A stretch of 64,000 nt of DNA, taken from positions 186,001 to 250,000 of the forward strand of contig NZ_NAEW01000004.1 in NCBI RefSeq assembly GCF_002075345.1, read 5' to 3'. The notes under the pieces are model-generated. The model had not been told where the DNA came from and did not search any database. It saw only the letters and a list, made by a program, of their open reading frames with translations. Below are positions 49,722 through 60,792 of this stretch, piece by piece (within the stretch, counting starts at the first letter, position 1; each line of letters begins with the position of its first letter). The DNA is from Citrobacter braakii. GTDB taxonomy: Bacteria; Pseudomonadota; Gammaproteobacteria; Enterobacterales; Enterobacteriaceae. The position numbers were made by a program, and so were the translations under genes.

Positions 49722-52469
49722 ATGACCAACTACAGCCTGCGCGCACGCATGATGATTCTGATCCTGGCCCCGACCGTCCTGATTGGTTTGCTGCTCAGTA
49801 TCTTTTTTGTTGTGCATCGCTATAACGACTTGCAGCGTCAACTGGAAGATGCTGGCGCCAGCATCATTGAGCCACTCGCGGTCTCCAGCGAATATGGCAT
49901 GAATCTGCAAAACAGAGAATCCATCGGCCAACTTATCAGCGTGCTGCATCGTCGCCATTCCGATATCGTGCGGGCAATTTCTGTCTATGACGAGAATAAC
50001 CGGCTGTTTGTCACATCCAATTTTCATCTCGATCCGTCTGAAATGCAGCTGGCAACCGGTTCACCATTTCCCCGTAAGCTGAGCGTCACCCGGCTCGGGG
50101 ATATCATGATCCTACGAACGCCAATTATATCGGAAAGCTATTCGCCGGATGAATCTGCCGTCAGCGACGCCAAAAATACGGAAAATATGCTGGGGTATGT
50201 GGCGCTTGAGCTGGACCTCAAGTCAGTACGATTGCAGCAGTATAAAGAGATCTTTATCTCCAGCGTAATGATGCTGTTTTGTATCGGTATTGCGTTAATT
50301 TTTGGCTGGCGTCTGATGCGCGACGTGACTGGCCCGATTCGCAATATGGTAAATACCGTTGACCGAATACGTAGAGGACAGCTCGACAGCCGCGTCGAAG
50401 GTTTCATGTTGGGCGAGCTGGATATGCTCAAAAATGGCATCAACTCGATGGCGATGTCACTTGCGGCCTACCATGAAGAGATGCAGCACAACATCGACCA
50501 GGCCACCTCTGACCTGCGCGAAACGTTGGAGCAGATGGAAATCCAGAACGTCGAACTGGATCTGGCGAAGAAACGCGCCCAGGAAGCGGCGCGTATTAAG
50601 TCTGAGTTTCTGGCTAACATGTCGCATGAGCTGCGTACGCCGCTGAATGGCGTGATTGGCTTCACCCGCCTGACGCTTAAAACCGAGCTCAACACGACGC
50701 AGCGCGATCACCTGAATACGATTGAACGCTCGGCCAACAATCTGTTGGCCATCATCAATGATGTGCTCGACTTCTCCAAACTTGAGGCGGGCAAACTGAT
50801 TCTGGAAAGCATCCCATTCCCGCTGCGTAGCACGCTGGATGACGTCGTCACGCTGTTAGCGCACTCATCCCATGATAAAGGGCTTGAGCTGACGCTAAAT
50901 ATTAAGAATGACGTGCCGGACAACGTCATCGGGGACCCGCTGCGCTTACAGCAGGTAATCACTAATCTGGTTGGCAATGCCATCAAATTTACCGAAGGCG
51001 GTAATATCGACATTCTGGTCGAGAAACGCGCCCTCAGTAACACGAAAGTGCAAATTGAAGTGCAAATCCGCGATACCGGAATTGGCATCCCTGAGCGCGA
51101 TCAGTCACGCCTGTTCCAGGCCTTCCGCCAGGCCGATGCCAGTATTTCCCGCCGCCACGGCGGGACCGGACTGGGCCTGGTCATTACGCAAAAGCTGGTC
51201 AATGAAATGGGCGGGGATATCTCCTTCCACAGCCAGCCGAACCGGGGCTCCACGTTCTGGTTCCATATCAGCCTCGATCTCAACCCTAACGTTCTCGTGG
51301 ATCGCTCAACCACGCACTGTCTGGCCGGAAAGCGGCTGGCCTACGTTGAACCTAACGCCACAGCCGCGCAATGCACGTTAGATATCTTGAGTGAAACGCC
51401 GCTGGAGGTGATTTACAGCCCTTCATTCTCCGGGCTGCCGAAGGATCACTACGATATTCTGCTGCTTGGCATACCGGTCACTTTACGCGAACCGCTCACA
51501 ATGCAGCATGAGCGGCTGGCAAGCGCAGCGGCGATGACCGACTTTTTGTTACTGGCTCTGCCTTGCCATGCGCAGATTAACGCCGAGAAATTAAAGCAGG
51601 GCGGCGCGGCGGCGTGCCTGTTGAAACCTCTAACCTCAACCCGCTTACTGCCAGCGTTGACAGAGTATTGTCAACTGAACCACAGCGCGGCTCCGCTACT
51701 GTTAGACGAGAGCAAAATTGCGATGACCGTCATGGCGGTGGACGACAACCCGGCGAACCTCAAGCTGATTGGCGCACTGCTGGAAGATAAAGTGCAGCAC
51801 GTCGTGCTCTGCGACAGCGGACATCAGGCAGTGGATCGCGCCAAACAGATGCAGTTTGATCTCATCCTGATGGATATTCAGATGCCAGACATGGACGGTA
51901 TTCGCGCCTGCGAACTGATCCACCAGCTTCCTCATCAACAACAGACGCCGGTCATTGCGGTCACCGCGCATGCCATGGCTGGGCAAAAAGAGAAGCTGCT
52001 CAGCGCCGGGATGAACGATTACCTGGCGAAGCCTATCGAAGAAGATAAGCTGCATAATCTGCTGTTACGCTACAAACCCGGCGCGAGCTCATCGCTGAGG
52101 GCGCTCGCTGTTGAACCAGTCGTCAATCCGAATACCACACTCGACTGGCAACTGGCGTTAAGGCAAGCCGCCGGTAAAAACGATCTGGCGCGGGATATGC
52201 TGCAAATGCTGCTCGATTTTCTGCCCGAAGTGCGTAACAAAATTGAAGAACAGCTGGTAGGTGAAAACCCTGAAGGACTGGTGGATATGATCCATAAACT
52301 GCATGGCAGTTGCGGTTATAGCGGCGTTCCCCGCATGAAAAACCTGTGTCAGCTGATTGAGCAGCAATTACGTAGCGGGAGCAAAGAAGAAGACCTGGAG
52401 CCTGAGTTTTTAGAGCTTCTGGATGAAATGGATAACGTTGCGCGCGAAGCGAAGAAGTTGTTAGGGTAA
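49722..52469 (+). CDS. barA: Hybrid sensor histidine kinase BarA
   Basis: 915 residues. It has two membrane helices (about 10-30 and 175-195) around a periplasmic domain, then HAMP, HisKA with phospho-acceptor His302 in [13 protein letters not shown], the ATPase domain ([19 protein letters not shown]), a receiver with Asp718 in [11 protein letters not shown], and an Hpt domain with His861 in [12 protein letters not shown]. These are the E. coli positions exactly. It phosphorylates UvrY, which drives csrB and csrC transcription; csrB lies at 62432-62794. Confidence 0.98.
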   Translation: MTNYSLRARMMILILAPTVLIGLLLSIFFVVHRYNDLQRQLEDAGASIIEPLAVSSEYGMNLQNRESIGQLISVLHRRHSDIVRAISVYDENNRLFVTSNFHLDPSEMQLATGSPFPRKLSVTRLGDIMILRTPIISESYSPDESAVSDAKNTENMLGYVALELDLKSVRLQQYKEIFISSVMMLFCIGIALIFGWRLMRDVTGPIRNMVNTVDRIRRGQLDSRVEGFMLGELDMLKNGINSMAMSLAAYHEEMQHNIDQATSDLRETLEQMEIQNVELDLAKKRAQEAARIKSEFLANMSHELRTPLNGVIGFTRLTLKTELNTTQRDHLNTIERSANNLLAIINDVLDFSKLEAGKLILESIPFPLRSTLDDVVTLLAHSSHDKGLELTLNIKNDVPDNVIGDPLRLQQVITNLVGNAIKFTEGGNIDILVEKRALSNTKVQIEVQIRDTGIGIPERDQSRLFQAFRQADASISRRHGGTGLGLVITQKLVNEMGGDISFHSQPNRGSTFWFHISLDLNPNVLVDRSTTHCLAGKRLAYVEPNATAAQCTLDILSETPLEVIYSPSFSGLPKDHYDILLLGIPVTLREPLTMQHERLASAAAMTDFLLLALPCHAQINAEKLKQGGAAACLLKPLTSTRLLPALTEYCQLNHSAAPLLLDESKIAMTVMAVDDNPANLKLIGALLEDKVQHVVLCDSGHQAVDRAKQMQFDLILMDIQMPDMDGIRACELIHQLPHQQQTPVIAVTAHAMAGQKEKLLSAGMNDYLAKPIEEDKLHNLLLRYKPGASSSLRALAVEPVVNPNTTLDWQLALRQAAGKNDLARDMLQMLLDFLPEVRNKIEEQLVGENPEGLVDMIHKLHGSCGYSGVPRMKNLCQLIEQQLRSGSKEEDLEPEFLELLDEMDNVAREAKKLLG

Positions 52470-52477
52470 AGATCTGA

Positions 52478-52513
52478 TTGCCGGATGACGACGCTCACGC
52501 GTCTTATCCGGCC
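52478..52513. repeat. REP-type palindrome after barA
   Basis: GCCGGATGACG at 52480-52490 pairs with the TATCCGGC side near 52505-52512, in the standard REP arrangement, between converging barA and the glycerate kinase gene. Confidence 0.8.
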
Positions 52514-52520
52514 ACATCAT

Positions 52521-53663
52521 TCAACGTAATTGCTGACCCGCTTTCAGGGTCGCGGCCACGTTTCGCGCCGTCATTCGCACGTTCTCACTCGCGTTCTTCA
52601 GCGCCTCATCCAGTGTGCAAATGGTATAGATAACGCTAAAAACCGCATCCAGCCCATGCTCATGTACAACACCGACATCAGCTGTCAGGCTGCCAGCAAT
52701 GCCGATAACCGGTTTGTTGTAACGCTTTGCCACCTTCGCCACGCCAACCGGAACCTTACCGTGAATGGTCTGGCTGTCGATACGTCCTTCACCCGTGACC
52801 ACTAAATCCGCATCCGCAACGCAGTCGTCGAGGTGTAACGCATCCGTCACGACCTCAATACCGCAGCGTAACTGCGCACCGCAAAACGCATACAGTGCCG
52901 CCCCCATACCACCAGCCGCGCCACCACCCGCCAGTTCCAGCACGTTGACGTCCAGATCGCGGGCAATGAGTTGCGCATAATGCGTGAGCGCCCGATCAAG
53001 ACGAAGAATCATCTCCGGCGTCGCCCCCTTTTGCGGACCGAAGACCGCAGAGGCCCCCTCTTCACCGGTCAACGGATTAGTCACATCGCAGGCCACTTCA
53101 ATACGGCACGCGGCAAGACGCGGGTCTAGCTGAGAAATATCAATCCGGGCGAGTGATTCAAGGCCAGTCCCGCCATGAGCAATATCGTTATTTTGCGCAT
53201 CCAGTAATTTTGCTCCCAGCGCTTGCACCATCCCGGCACCGCCATCATTGGTGGCGCTGCCGCCAATGCCGATAATGATATGTTCAACGCCCGCGTCCAG
53301 CGCATGACGGATTAGCTCCCCGGTACCCCAGGAGGTCGTTTTCAGCGGATCGCGTAAACCTGCGGGAACCTGCTCCAGTCCGCTGGCGGCCGCCATTTCG
53401 ATAAACGCCGAACGCTCATCCCCGGATAAACCATAAAATGCCTGAATCGTTTTACCCAGAGGGCCGGTAACATCAACATGCACAAGGTGGCCTTGCGTTG
53501 CGGCAACCATCGCTTCGACCGTTCCCTCACCGCCATCCGCGACCGGGATCTTCACGTAATTCGCCTCAGGCCAGATCTCACGAAATCCCAGCTCAATAGC
53601 CGTTGCCACTTCAAGCGCACTCAAACTTTCCTTATAGGAATCCGGTGCGATTACTATTTTCAT
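52521..53663 (-). CDS. Glycerate 2-kinase, GarK/GlxK family
   Basis: 380 residues. The family start MKIVIAPDSYKESL is followed by PVADGGEGTVEA and GIGGSATNDGGAGM, then the C-terminal VVTGEGRIDSQT and VGVAK. It phosphorylates D-glycerate to 2-phosphoglycerate, the last step of glucarate and galactarate breakdown. It stands right after gudD on the same strand, 81 bp downstream, so the gud operon likely includes it. E. coli K-12 has no kinase gene at this site and uses garK elsewhere. Confidence 0.92.
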   Translation of the reverse strand: MKIVIAPDSYKESLSALEVATAIELGFREIWPEANYVKIPVADGGEGTVEAMVAATQGHLVHVDVTGPLGKTIQAFYGLSGDERSAFIEMAAASGLEQVPAGLRDPLKTTSWGTGELIRHALDAGVEHIIIGIGGSATNDGGAGMVQALGAKLLDAQNNDIAHGGTGLESLARIDISQLDPRLAACRIEVACDVTNPLTGEEGASAVFGPQKGATPEMILRLDRALTHYAQLIARDLDVNVLELAGGGAAGGMGAALYAFCGAQLRCGIEVVTDALHLDDCVADADLVVTGEGRIDSQTIHGKVPVGVAKVAKRYNKPVIGIAGSLTADVGVVHEHGLDAVFSVIYTICTLDEALKNASENVRMTARNVAATLKAGQQLR

Positions 53664-53744
53664 AAAGCATCCTTACGCATGTTGACTGTGTTAAGCATAC
53701 ACCAGGAGAAAAACCGCCCCTTTGTGGGAGCGGTCCCAGTTCGC

Positions 53745-55085
53745 TTAGCGTACCATGCACGGACGCTTATTATCAAACGTCCAGTTCGGGATCAGATACT
53801 GCATTCCCATGGCATCATCGCGCGCTCCCAGTCCATGTTGCTGATACAGCTCGTGAGCTTTCATAACCTGATCCATATCCAGCTCCACGCCCAGACCCGG
53901 CTTCGCCGGTACCTGCACCATGCCACCTTTGATTTCAAACGGCTCTTTGGTCAGGCGTTGATTGCCTTCCTGCCAGATCCAGTGGGTATCGATAGCGGTA
54001 ATTTTGCCCGGCGCCGCCGCCGCAACATGAGTAAACATCGCCAGCGAAATATCAAAGTGGTTGTTAGAGTGCGAGCCCCAGGTCAGCCCAAACTCATGAC
54101 ACATCTGCGCAACGCGGACAGAACCCTGCATAGTCCAGAAGTGCGGATCCGCCAGCGGGATATCCACGGACTGCAACGACAGCGTATGTCCCATCTGACG
54201 CCAGTCGGTGGCGATCATGTTGGTGGCGGTCGGCAAACCGGTAGCACGACGGAATTCCGCCATGACTTCACGGCCTGAGAACCCCTGCTCGGCACCGCAC
54301 GGATCTTCCGCATAAGCCAGCGATCCTTTCAGGTACTTACCAATTTTAATCGCTTCATTCAGCGACCACGCGCCATTGGGATCGAGCGTGACACGTGCCT
54401 GTGGAAAGCGTTTCGCCAGCGCCACAATAGATTCCGCTTCTTCTTCCCCGGCCAACACCCCGCCTTTCAGTTTGAAATCGTTGAAACCATATTTCTCATA
54501 TGCGGCTTCCGCCAGGCGCACCACTGCATCCGGGGTCATCGCCTCTTCATGACGCAGGCGATACCAGTCGCATTTCTCATCCGGCTGGCTCTGATACGGC
54601 AGCGGCGTCGCGTTACGGTTACCGACGAAGAACAGGTAACCCAGCATTTCAACTTCGCTACGCTGCTGACCGTCGCCCAGCAGAGATGCGACGTTAACGC
54701 CCAGATGCTGACCCAGCAGATCCAACATGGCCGCTTCGATCCCGGTAACCACATGAATAGTGGTACGTAAATCGAAGGTCTGCAAACCACGGCCACCGGC
54801 ATCACGATCGGCAAAGGTATTGCGGACCGCATTCAGTACGTTTTTGTATTCACCTAACGTTTTGCCCACCACCAGCGGAATGGCATCTTCCAGGGTCTGA
54901 CGAATTTTTTCGCCGCCGGGAATCTCACCCACGCCGGTATGACCGGAGTTATCTTTGATAATCACAATATTACGCGTGAAGAACGGGGCATGTGCGCCGC
55001 TCAGATTCATCAGCATGCTGTCATGGCCCGCAACCGGGATCACCTGCATCGCGGTTACGACTGGGGTAGTAAATTGTGCGCTCAT
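53745..55085 (-). CDS. gudD: D-glucarate dehydratase GudD
   Basis: 446 residues from MSAQFTT, the E. coli length (an ATG at 55103 adds six). It is an enolase-superfamily enzyme: Lys pair in FNDFKLKGG, metal ligands around LDPNGAWS and AEDPCGAEQ, and the catalytic His/Asp region in GSHSNNHFD. It dehydrates D-glucarate or L-idarate to 5-keto-4-deoxyglucarate. Second to last in gudP-gudX-gudD. Confidence 0.98.
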   Translation of the reverse strand: MSAQFTTPVVTAMQVIPVAGHDSMLMNLSGAHAPFFTRNIVIIKDNSGHTGVGEIPGGEKIRQTLEDAIPLVVGKTLGEYKNVLNAVRNTFADRDAGGRGLQTFDLRTTIHVVTGIEAAMLDLLGQHLGVNVASLLGDGQQRSEVEMLGYLFFVGNRNATPLPYQSQPDEKCDWYRLRHEEAMTPDAVVRLAEAAYEKYGFNDFKLKGGVLAGEEEAESIVALAKRFPQARVTLDPNGAWSLNEAIKIGKYLKGSLAYAEDPCGAEQGFSGREVMAEFRRATGLPTATNMIATDWRQMGHTLSLQSVDIPLADPHFWTMQGSVRVAQMCHEFGLTWGSHSNNHFDISLAMFTHVAAAAPGKITAIDTHWIWQEGNQRLTKEPFEIKGGMVQVPAKPGLGVELDMDQVMKAHELYQQHGLGARDDAMGMQYLIPNWTFDNKRPCMVR

Positions 55086-55105
55086 AATTAAGTCCTTATT
55101 CAAAA

Positions 55106-56446
55106 TTAGTGGCGGCCGAAAACGGGACGTTTACGGTCAAAAGTCCATCCAGGGATCAGATACTGCATCGGGCCTGCGTCATTACGCGCGCCGCCGGGCA
55201 GCGCCTTATAGGCTTCATGCGCTTTCTGTACCTGATCCCAGTCCAGTTCCACACCCAGGCCGGGCGCGTCGGGTACCGCAATTTTTCCGTGTTTAATCTC
55301 CAGCGGATTTTTGGTCAGGCGGCAATCGCCCTCCTGCCAGATCCAGTGGGTGTCGATCGCCGTTGGGTTGCCCGGCGCAGCGGCACCGACGTGGGTGAAC
55401 ATCGCCAGGGAAATATCAAAATGATTGTTAGAGTGGCAGCCCCAGGTCAGTCCCCAGTCATCGCATAGCTGTGCCACACGCACCGCGCCGGAAAGGGTCC
55501 AGAAGTGCGGATCGGCCAGTGGAATATCTACCGAGTTGAGCATCACCGCATGGCCCATCTCACGCCAGTTGGTGGCTATCATATTCGTTGCTACCGGCAG
55601 ACCGGTTGCACGGCGGAACTCGGCCATCACTTCGCGGCCAGAAAAGCCCTGTTCTGCGCCGCACGGATCTTCGGCGTAGGTCAGAACATCGTTCAGCCCT
55701 TTACACAAGGAGATAGCTTCATCCAGCAGCCAGGCACCGTTAGGATCGACCGTAATACGCGCATCCGGGAAGCATTGTTTCAACGCGCGAGCGGTGTCGA
55801 TTTCCTGCTCGCCAGGCAGCACACCGCCTTTGAGTTTGAAATCTTTAAAGCCGTAGCGATCCTGCGAAGCCTGAGCCAGACGCACCACCGCCTCACTGTT
55901 CATCGCCTGCTGGTGACGCAGGTGATACCACTCATGGTTGCCCGGCGTGCTATCCAGATACGGCAGATCGGTTTTGCTGCGATCTCCCACGTAGAACAGA
56001 TAGCCGAGCACGGTGACCGCATCGCGCTGCTTGCCTGGCCCTAACAGTTCGCAGACCGGCACGTTCAGCGCCTTGCCCAGCAGGTCGAGCAGTGCGGCTT
56101 CCAGCGCGGCCACCGCATTAACCCGCAGTTCAAAGGTCCAGGCACCTTTGCCAAAGGTGTCAAAATCAGCGGCCTGGTTGCCTTTATGCACCTGCTGAAC
56201 CACCTTATTCAGGCGCGCGACTTCCTGGCCCAACACTTGTGGAATCGCGTCCACAAGCGTCTGATAAATCACTTCGCCGCCCGGTGCTTCACCGACGCCA
56301 GTATTTCCGGCGTTATCGGTGAGCACGACGATATTGCGGGTAAAGTATGCGTTATGCGCCCCGCCAATATTGAGCAGCATGCTGTCATGACCGGCCACCG
56401 GGATGACCTTCATATCGGTAATAATGGGACTCGATTGTGTTGTCAT
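55106..56446 (-). CDS. gudX: Glucarate dehydratase-related protein GudX
   Basis: 446 residues from the third Met (MTTQSSP): AGGG in the end of gudP lies 7 bases upstream of it, and the ATGs at 56449 and 56452 are crowded against that AGGG. It is a close paralogue of GudD with the same [14 protein letters not shown] and HSNNHFD signatures, so it is not obviously catalytically dead by these motifs; E. coli GudX has low activity. It overlaps or abuts gudP and precedes gudD. Confidence 0.96.
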   Translation of the reverse strand: MTTQSSPIITDMKVIPVAGHDSMLLNIGGAHNAYFTRNIVVLTDNAGNTGVGEAPGGEVIYQTLVDAIPQVLGQEVARLNKVVQQVHKGNQAADFDTFGKGAWTFELRVNAVAALEAALLDLLGKALNVPVCELLGPGKQRDAVTVLGYLFYVGDRSKTDLPYLDSTPGNHEWYHLRHQQAMNSEAVVRLAQASQDRYGFKDFKLKGGVLPGEQEIDTARALKQCFPDARITVDPNGAWLLDEAISLCKGLNDVLTYAEDPCGAEQGFSGREVMAEFRRATGLPVATNMIATNWREMGHAVMLNSVDIPLADPHFWTLSGAVRVAQLCDDWGLTWGCHSNNHFDISLAMFTHVGAAAPGNPTAIDTHWIWQEGDCRLTKNPLEIKHGKIAVPDAPGLGVELDWDQVQKAHEAYKALPGGARNDAGPMQYLIPGWTFDRKRPVFGRH

Positions 56447-56448
56447 CA

Positions 56449-57801
56449 TCATTGCCCTGCGACAGGTTTCAGTTCGATACGTTTAATATCACCCACCAGC
56501 ACCAGATAGCTCACTACAGCAATCAGCGCATGCACCCCGACGTAAATCAACGCACCGTTAAACGAGCCAGTGGTACCTACGATGTAGCCGATAGCAATTG
56601 GCGTAACGATACCGGAGATGTTGCCAAACATATTGAACAGACCGCCGCTCAAACCGCTGATCTCTTTTGGCGCAGTATCGGCCATCACCGCCCATCCCAA
56701 CGCACCGATACCTTTGCCGAAGAAGGCCAGCGCCATAAAGCCGATGATCATCCACTCTACGTTGACGTAGTTACAGAACACCATCACCATCGACAACAGC
56801 ATACCCAGTACGATTGGCGTTTTACGGGCGATATTCAGCGAACCGGTACGGCGCATCAGCCAGTCGGAAATAATGCCGCCGAGCACGCCGCCTGCAAATC
56901 CGCAAATGGCCGGGACCGAGGCAACAAAACCAGCTTTCAAAATCGACATACCGCGTGCCTGTACCAGATAAACCGGGAACCAGGTGATAAAGAAATAGGT
57001 CAGCGCGTTTATGCAGTATTGGCCGATATAAATACCGATCATCATCCGTGAGCCCAGCAGTTGCTTGATCTGCCCCCACTTCACGCTGAACGGCACTTTG
57101 GCTTTGGCTGCCGCCTGATCCATATTGATCAGCGCTCCGCCTTCGGCAATGTAGTCCAGCTCTTTTTGGTTTACGCCCGGATGCTGGTTCGGTTCATGAA
57201 TCACCTTCAGCCAGATAAAGCTGATAACAATCCCGAGACCGCCCATAAAGAAGAACACATGCGACCAGCCCACTTCGTGGGTCAACCAGCCCATGATTGG
57301 CGCGAAGATCACGGTGGCAAAGTACTGCGCCGAGTTAAAAATAGCGACCGCCGTGCCCCTTTCCTGCGCCGGGAACCACGCCGCCACAATACGACTGTTG
57401 CCGGGGAAGGATGGCGCTTCGGCTAACCCCACGAGGAAGCGCAGGGTAAACAGCGCAACGATAATGCCGAAGCCGCTGAAGATATCGACGAAGCCCTGCA
57501 GCAGGGTAAACATGGACCAGATAAAAATGGACCAGAAGTAAACACGTTTTGAACCGAAGCGGTCGAGCAGCCAGCCGCCGGGGATCTGACCGATAACATA
57601 GGCCCATGAAAAAGCGGAGAATACATACCCCATCCCTACCGCATCCAGACCAATATCTTTGGCCATCTCCGAGCCGGCGATGGATAAGGTGGCGCGATCG
57701 CCGTAGTTGAAGGATGTGACGATAAACAGCATCACCACTATCCAGTAGCGAGCGTTAGTGCGTTTTTCCGCGCTGCTCGCCGCCTGACTTAATGAACTCA
57801 T
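56449..57801 (-). CDS. gudP: D-glucarate/galactarate MFS transporter GudP
   Basis: 450 residues from MSSLSQA, matching E. coli; the ATG at 57849 is upstream of the conserved start. Twelve membrane helices of the anion:cation symporter family, with [13 protein letters not shown] in helix 1 and [14 protein letters not shown] after helix 2. It imports D-glucarate and related diacids. First gene of the gud operon, so the promoter must lie in 57802-58000. In E. coli the operon is activated by CdaR. Confidence 0.97.
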   Translation of the reverse strand: MSSLSQAASSAEKRTNARYWIVVMLFIVTSFNYGDRATLSIAGSEMAKDIGLDAVGMGYVFSAFSWAYVIGQIPGGWLLDRFGSKRVYFWSIFIWSMFTLLQGFVDIFSGFGIIVALFTLRFLVGLAEAPSFPGNSRIVAAWFPAQERGTAVAIFNSAQYFATVIFAPIMGWLTHEVGWSHVFFFMGGLGIVISFIWLKVIHEPNQHPGVNQKELDYIAEGGALINMDQAAAKAKVPFSVKWGQIKQLLGSRMMIGIYIGQYCINALTYFFITWFPVYLVQARGMSILKAGFVASVPAICGFAGGVLGGIISDWLMRRTGSLNIARKTPIVLGMLLSMVMVFCNYVNVEWMIIGFMALAFFGKGIGALGWAVMADTAPKEISGLSGGLFNMFGNISGIVTPIAIGYIVGTTGSFNGALIYVGVHALIAVVSYLVLVGDIKRIELKPVAGQ

Positions 57802-58277
57802 TGTTGCACTCCTGAATCTTGGCTTTCGCCAGTTCATTCTGTACAGCACCTGTAGGGTGATCAGAATGAGAGGTTAGTGTGTGGCAGTTTTGGTACAGCT
57901 CAGGGCCGTTTTATTCTGACTCGCTGCCTTTTCGGGAACTGACGGGAAAAGTATATGAAGGAGTGCCTCTTACCCTCACCGTGCAAAAACACAACATTGC
58001 GGGAGGTGAATGAGGTTGTTTATGGCATAAGCCTAAGGGAATGGAAGATGCTTCACGAAATTGGCGTTTGGTGGGCGATTTGTTGCCGTGTGGCGGCAAC
58101 ATCTAACCAGCGGTGCCCGTCTGGGTTTAAGGCGCTACTACTTATGACGACTAACAGTTTAGGAAGCTGATCTCTTAGATTGCGCACCAACTCCTAACGT
58201 GACTCAATTGTTTTTTAGTGGGGTTATTACCTGCCGCTAATTATGGTGAGATTGTTGATCAGGAATATGGGACATTG
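57802..58277. other. Gap upstream of gudP, with a small hairpin
   Basis: About 475 bp in which I support no gene. It must include the gudP promoter, but I cannot place CdaR or CRP sites confidently. TGTTGCCG/CGGCAACA (58081-58088 with 58094-58101) is a small perfect hairpin of unknown role. A 71-codon frame at 57955-58170 has no homology I can recognise. Confidence 0.4.
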
Positions 58278-58359
58278 AAATAAAAATAAAAATAAAAATA
58301 AAAATAAAAATAAAAATAAAAATAAAAATAAAAATAAAAATAAAAATAAAAATAAAAAA
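58278..58359. repeat. Perfect (AAAAAT)n hexanucleotide tract
   Basis: About 13.7 exact copies of AAAAAT over 82 bp. On the minus strand it reads (ATTTTT)n and continues the U-tract of the terminator that follows the small membrane protein gene. Such simple repeats are uncommon in enteric chromosomes and prone to slippage. Confidence 0.95.
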
Positions 58360-58383
58360 GGGACTCTAGTTTATTGGAGTCCC
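58354..58383 (-). terminator. Terminator of the toxin/immunity-like pair
   Basis: On the minus strand GGGACTC and GAGTCCC (58360-58366 with 58377-58383) form a perfect 7-bp stem with a 10-base loop, followed by TTTTTT and the ATTTTT repeat. Confidence 0.85.
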
Positions 58384-58400
58384 TATTAACATTAGATTTT

Positions 58401-58817
58401 TCAGAAAAAATAATAAAGGATCACCAAAAAAGCCAGAACAATAAACTCAACAAACCAGAACGCCGCTTCAACTTTAAACCCGGTGGTTAATTCTTTGAGT
58501 AAGGAACGAATAAAATGATATGCTTCAATACTCATATCATTATTAAAAACCCTGTTATAGGGAAAAATCAGACTAGACATAATGAAATCTATTTTTGCAA
58601 AGTAGATACCGGGAGTACCAATTAAGCTTGCTGTTCTCGCCAAACTTGCAGTGATAGGAAGACGACCAAACTCCTCCTCGTATAATATTACTATTTTTTT
58701 ATACTTCTCATCATTTATCACATAAGAAATAAGTATTAAAATCAAAGTTATAATAACCAGCATTATGCCAAGGCTCATATTAATGACATCTAGATTATCT
58801 GTTAAAAATCTTTTCAT
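58401..58817 (-). CDS. Small membrane protein, probable immunity protein
   Basis: 138 residues. It has two strong hydrophobic helices (about residues 14-34, IMLVIITLILILISYVI, and 118-138, FVEFIVLAFLVILYYFF) and a possible third near 67-85. No homologue is recognised from sequence alone. Its start overlaps the end of the upstream toxin-like gene by 23 bp, the usual layout for an antibacterial toxin and its inner-membrane immunity protein. GC content is clearly lower than the backbone. Inference: protects against the product of the upstream gene. Confidence 0.6.
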   Translation of the reverse strand: MKRFLTDNLDVINMSLGIMLVIITLILILISYVINDEKYKKIVILYEEEFGRLPITASLARTASLIGTPGIYFAKIDFIMSSLIFPYNRVFNNDMSIEAYHFIRSLLKELTTGFKVEAAFWFVEFIVLAFLVILYYFF

Positions 58818-60468
58818 ATATTAGAATGCCTGCTGCTTCATTAAATGAATCTGGGTCATACAGTTTAAGTTCTGGATTATCAATATCGTCATTCACTAAT
58901 CCACCAAACCTATCACCTAGTTTCTCACCCATTTTTTCCAAAAATTTACCTCCTGCAATACTTGAAGCAATGCCACTTACCAAACATACACTTGCGCCAA
59001 TACCTCCTGCTTCTGATGTAATCAATCCCAGAACCCATGTACACGCGGCTCTCCCCATAATTCCCCCGGCAGCTCCGCCAGCAAAACTTGCAGTTTGTTT
59101 GAAGCCGAATTTGCTGTACTCCGTTATCGCTGCTTTTCTACATTCGCTTTCACGTCCTTTTGCGCAAGCTTCATAAACGTTAGTTGTATAACTCGCAAAA
59201 TCAAGACCAACACCTACATAGCCTGTTGTTCTCATTATTTTTATCAGTTTGGCTGACTTTTCTATGTAGCTTGCATATCCCTCAATATCCTTTACTCCTG
59301 TTTGATCCCACTTATGCATAATCGATTTGGTTGATAAACCTAATGCCTGCTTTATATCTTCATATTGTTTTAAATTTAGCCGTTCTTTTGAGAATTTATT
59401 CAAAATACCGTCTAATTTTTTAAATAGTCGTTCTCGTTGACCAAAAAACTCCTCTCCAGAAATACGACCAGAATTACTACTATATGTTTTCTTATAAAGC
59501 GCCTGTATTTCATTGAGTGTTTTATTTATTTCTTCATAATACCCCCCACCGGTATCTTTTATGTAACCTAAGATATCCCCGCTTTGTCCTAAAGCATCGC
59601 TGTATAATTGTGAAGAAAAAATATCTACGGAAGCTCTGTTTTCGTGTAACACACGGGCTTCTGGCAGTGTTAATGGCGCAAGCGCGTTATCAATTCGATC
59701 ACGCGCTTTTTGCAATGTTTCAATCTGTTGCTGATCTTGCTTTTCAGGATCAACGACAAGCAGAATTGAACCCGGTTGTTTTTTTATATCTGGATTGAGC
59801 TTGTGATATAACTCACGTGTACCATCCGGAGGATTAATAAAAAACCTGGATTCGAAAGATGACGGTGTGGCATCATAGGGCAGTACACAAAATCCTGCAT
59901 CTACAGGTTCGCGAGACGGTTTATCCTCTTCAACCGGACATGAATGCCTTGGTACTACGGTAAGAGGTTTTAGTGTGGGTTCAAGATAACCTGGTGCACC
60001 ATACTCAATCTTTTGAGTGGGTCTGGGTTTTCTTTCCAGTCCCCTGTCGAGGGTTTCCTGATAAGCTCTCCTTACTCTCTCTGCGAAGATACTGTCGAAT
60101 ACATCAGGCATAAATGGTTCATAAACTAACTCCCCGTCCTGATCAAAATAAAAAGGATTTCTGTCCCAGGACCAATGCTCATCATAATCTATCGCTATTA
60201 TCCAGCCCACGCTTAATTTGTGTTGTATCTCATCATAAATGCGATTACATCTACCAATAGGGGGCCTTTCATACGCACCAGAAGAATATCGGTTTACATT
60301 CCATTTTCTCTGTGGCAGGCCAAATATAGTTGAGCGCTGATTTTTATCATCATCAAGTTCATAATATATCCTTGCTAACCTAATACCTTCTTTAGGTGAA
60401 ATTATTTTTTCAAAGTCTTCTAATCTGGCGCTTTGGCTAAAATCCCGTGAATTATACAAAGTAAACAA
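58795..60468 (-). CDS. Putative membrane-acting antibacterial toxin with glycine-zipper C-terminus
   Basis: 557 residues from a TTG at 60468, which has AAGGAG 7 bases upstream; a TTG at 60498 in frame lacks this site. There is no signal peptide. The N-terminal 170 residues are aromatic and acidic, residues about 175-330 include a linker and alpha-helical part, and residues 462-507 form an Ala/Gly-rich hydrophobic hairpin (FAGGAAGGIMGRAACTW, LITSEAGGIGASVCLVSGIA) like those of pore-forming or T6SS membrane effectors. No PAAR, Rhs or VgrG gene is near. The delivery route and target are unknown. It is inserted between gudP and yqcA, adjacent genes in E. coli. Confidence 0.6.
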   Translation of the reverse strand: MFTLYNSRDFSQSARLEDFEKIISPKEGIRLARIYYELDDDKNQRSTIFGLPQRKWNVNRYSSGAYERPPIGRCNRIYDEIQHKLSVGWIIAIDYDEHWSWDRNPFYFDQDGELVYEPFMPDVFDSIFAERVRRAYQETLDRGLERKPRPTQKIEYGAPGYLEPTLKPLTVVPRHSCPVEEDKPSREPVDAGFCVLPYDATPSSFESRFFINPPDGTRELYHKLNPDIKKQPGSILLVVDPEKQDQQQIETLQKARDRIDNALAPLTLPEARVLHENRASVDIFSSQLYSDALGQSGDILGYIKDTGGGYYEEINKTLNEIQALYKKTYSSNSGRISGEEFFGQRERLFKKLDGILNKFSKERLNLKQYEDIKQALGLSTKSIMHKWDQTGVKDIEGYASYIEKSAKLIKIMRTTGYVGVGLDFASYTTNVYEACAKGRESECRKAAITEYSKFGFKQTASFAGGAAGGIMGRAACTWVLGLITSEAGGIGASVCLVSGIASSIAGGKFLEKMGEKLGDRFGGLVNDDIDNPELKLYDPDSFNEAAGILIYEKIFNR

Positions 60469-60792
60469 ATTGCATCTCCTTAGCTTAATAATTTCCAATT
60501 ATTATCATTCCATCTCATTTATTCACCTCATTAATTCATTCACAAAATCCAGATTTTGGGCCTGTTTTTATTAAAGCATGATAACCGGGTTATTTGTTTG
60601 TGCTTTTGATCTCATAAATAATAAAAAACCCGAATTTAATTTTTATAAATTCGGGTTACAAATAAAATTATGCGATTGTATTTATAATACAGATAAATTA
60701 AAGCAAATCTCCCTTAGTGATAATCAGATTGTTCTCTCCATGTCCATCATTTGTCACAGGCCCGTGCAAACAAAGCGCTGCCGGGCGCAAGG
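60469..60792. other. Intergenic between the toxin-like gene and yqcA
   Basis: 324 bp without a supported gene. It holds the toxin gene ribosome-binding site (60476-60481), the yqcA-side terminator (60627-60657) and A+T-rich DNA that must include the promoter of the toxin-like gene. Confidence 0.5.
60621..60657 (-). terminator. Intrinsic terminator of the yqcC-truC-yqcA run
   Basis: A perfect 12-bp stem AACCCGAATTTA (60627-60638) with its complement (60646-60657). On the minus strand the stem is followed by TTTT then TATTATT, consistent with ending transcripts from yqcA. Confidence 0.85.

Noticed and set aside
57955-58170. 71-codon frame upstream of gudP
   Set aside because: No recognisable homology, no good start signal, and it lies in the gap that must contain the gudP promoter.
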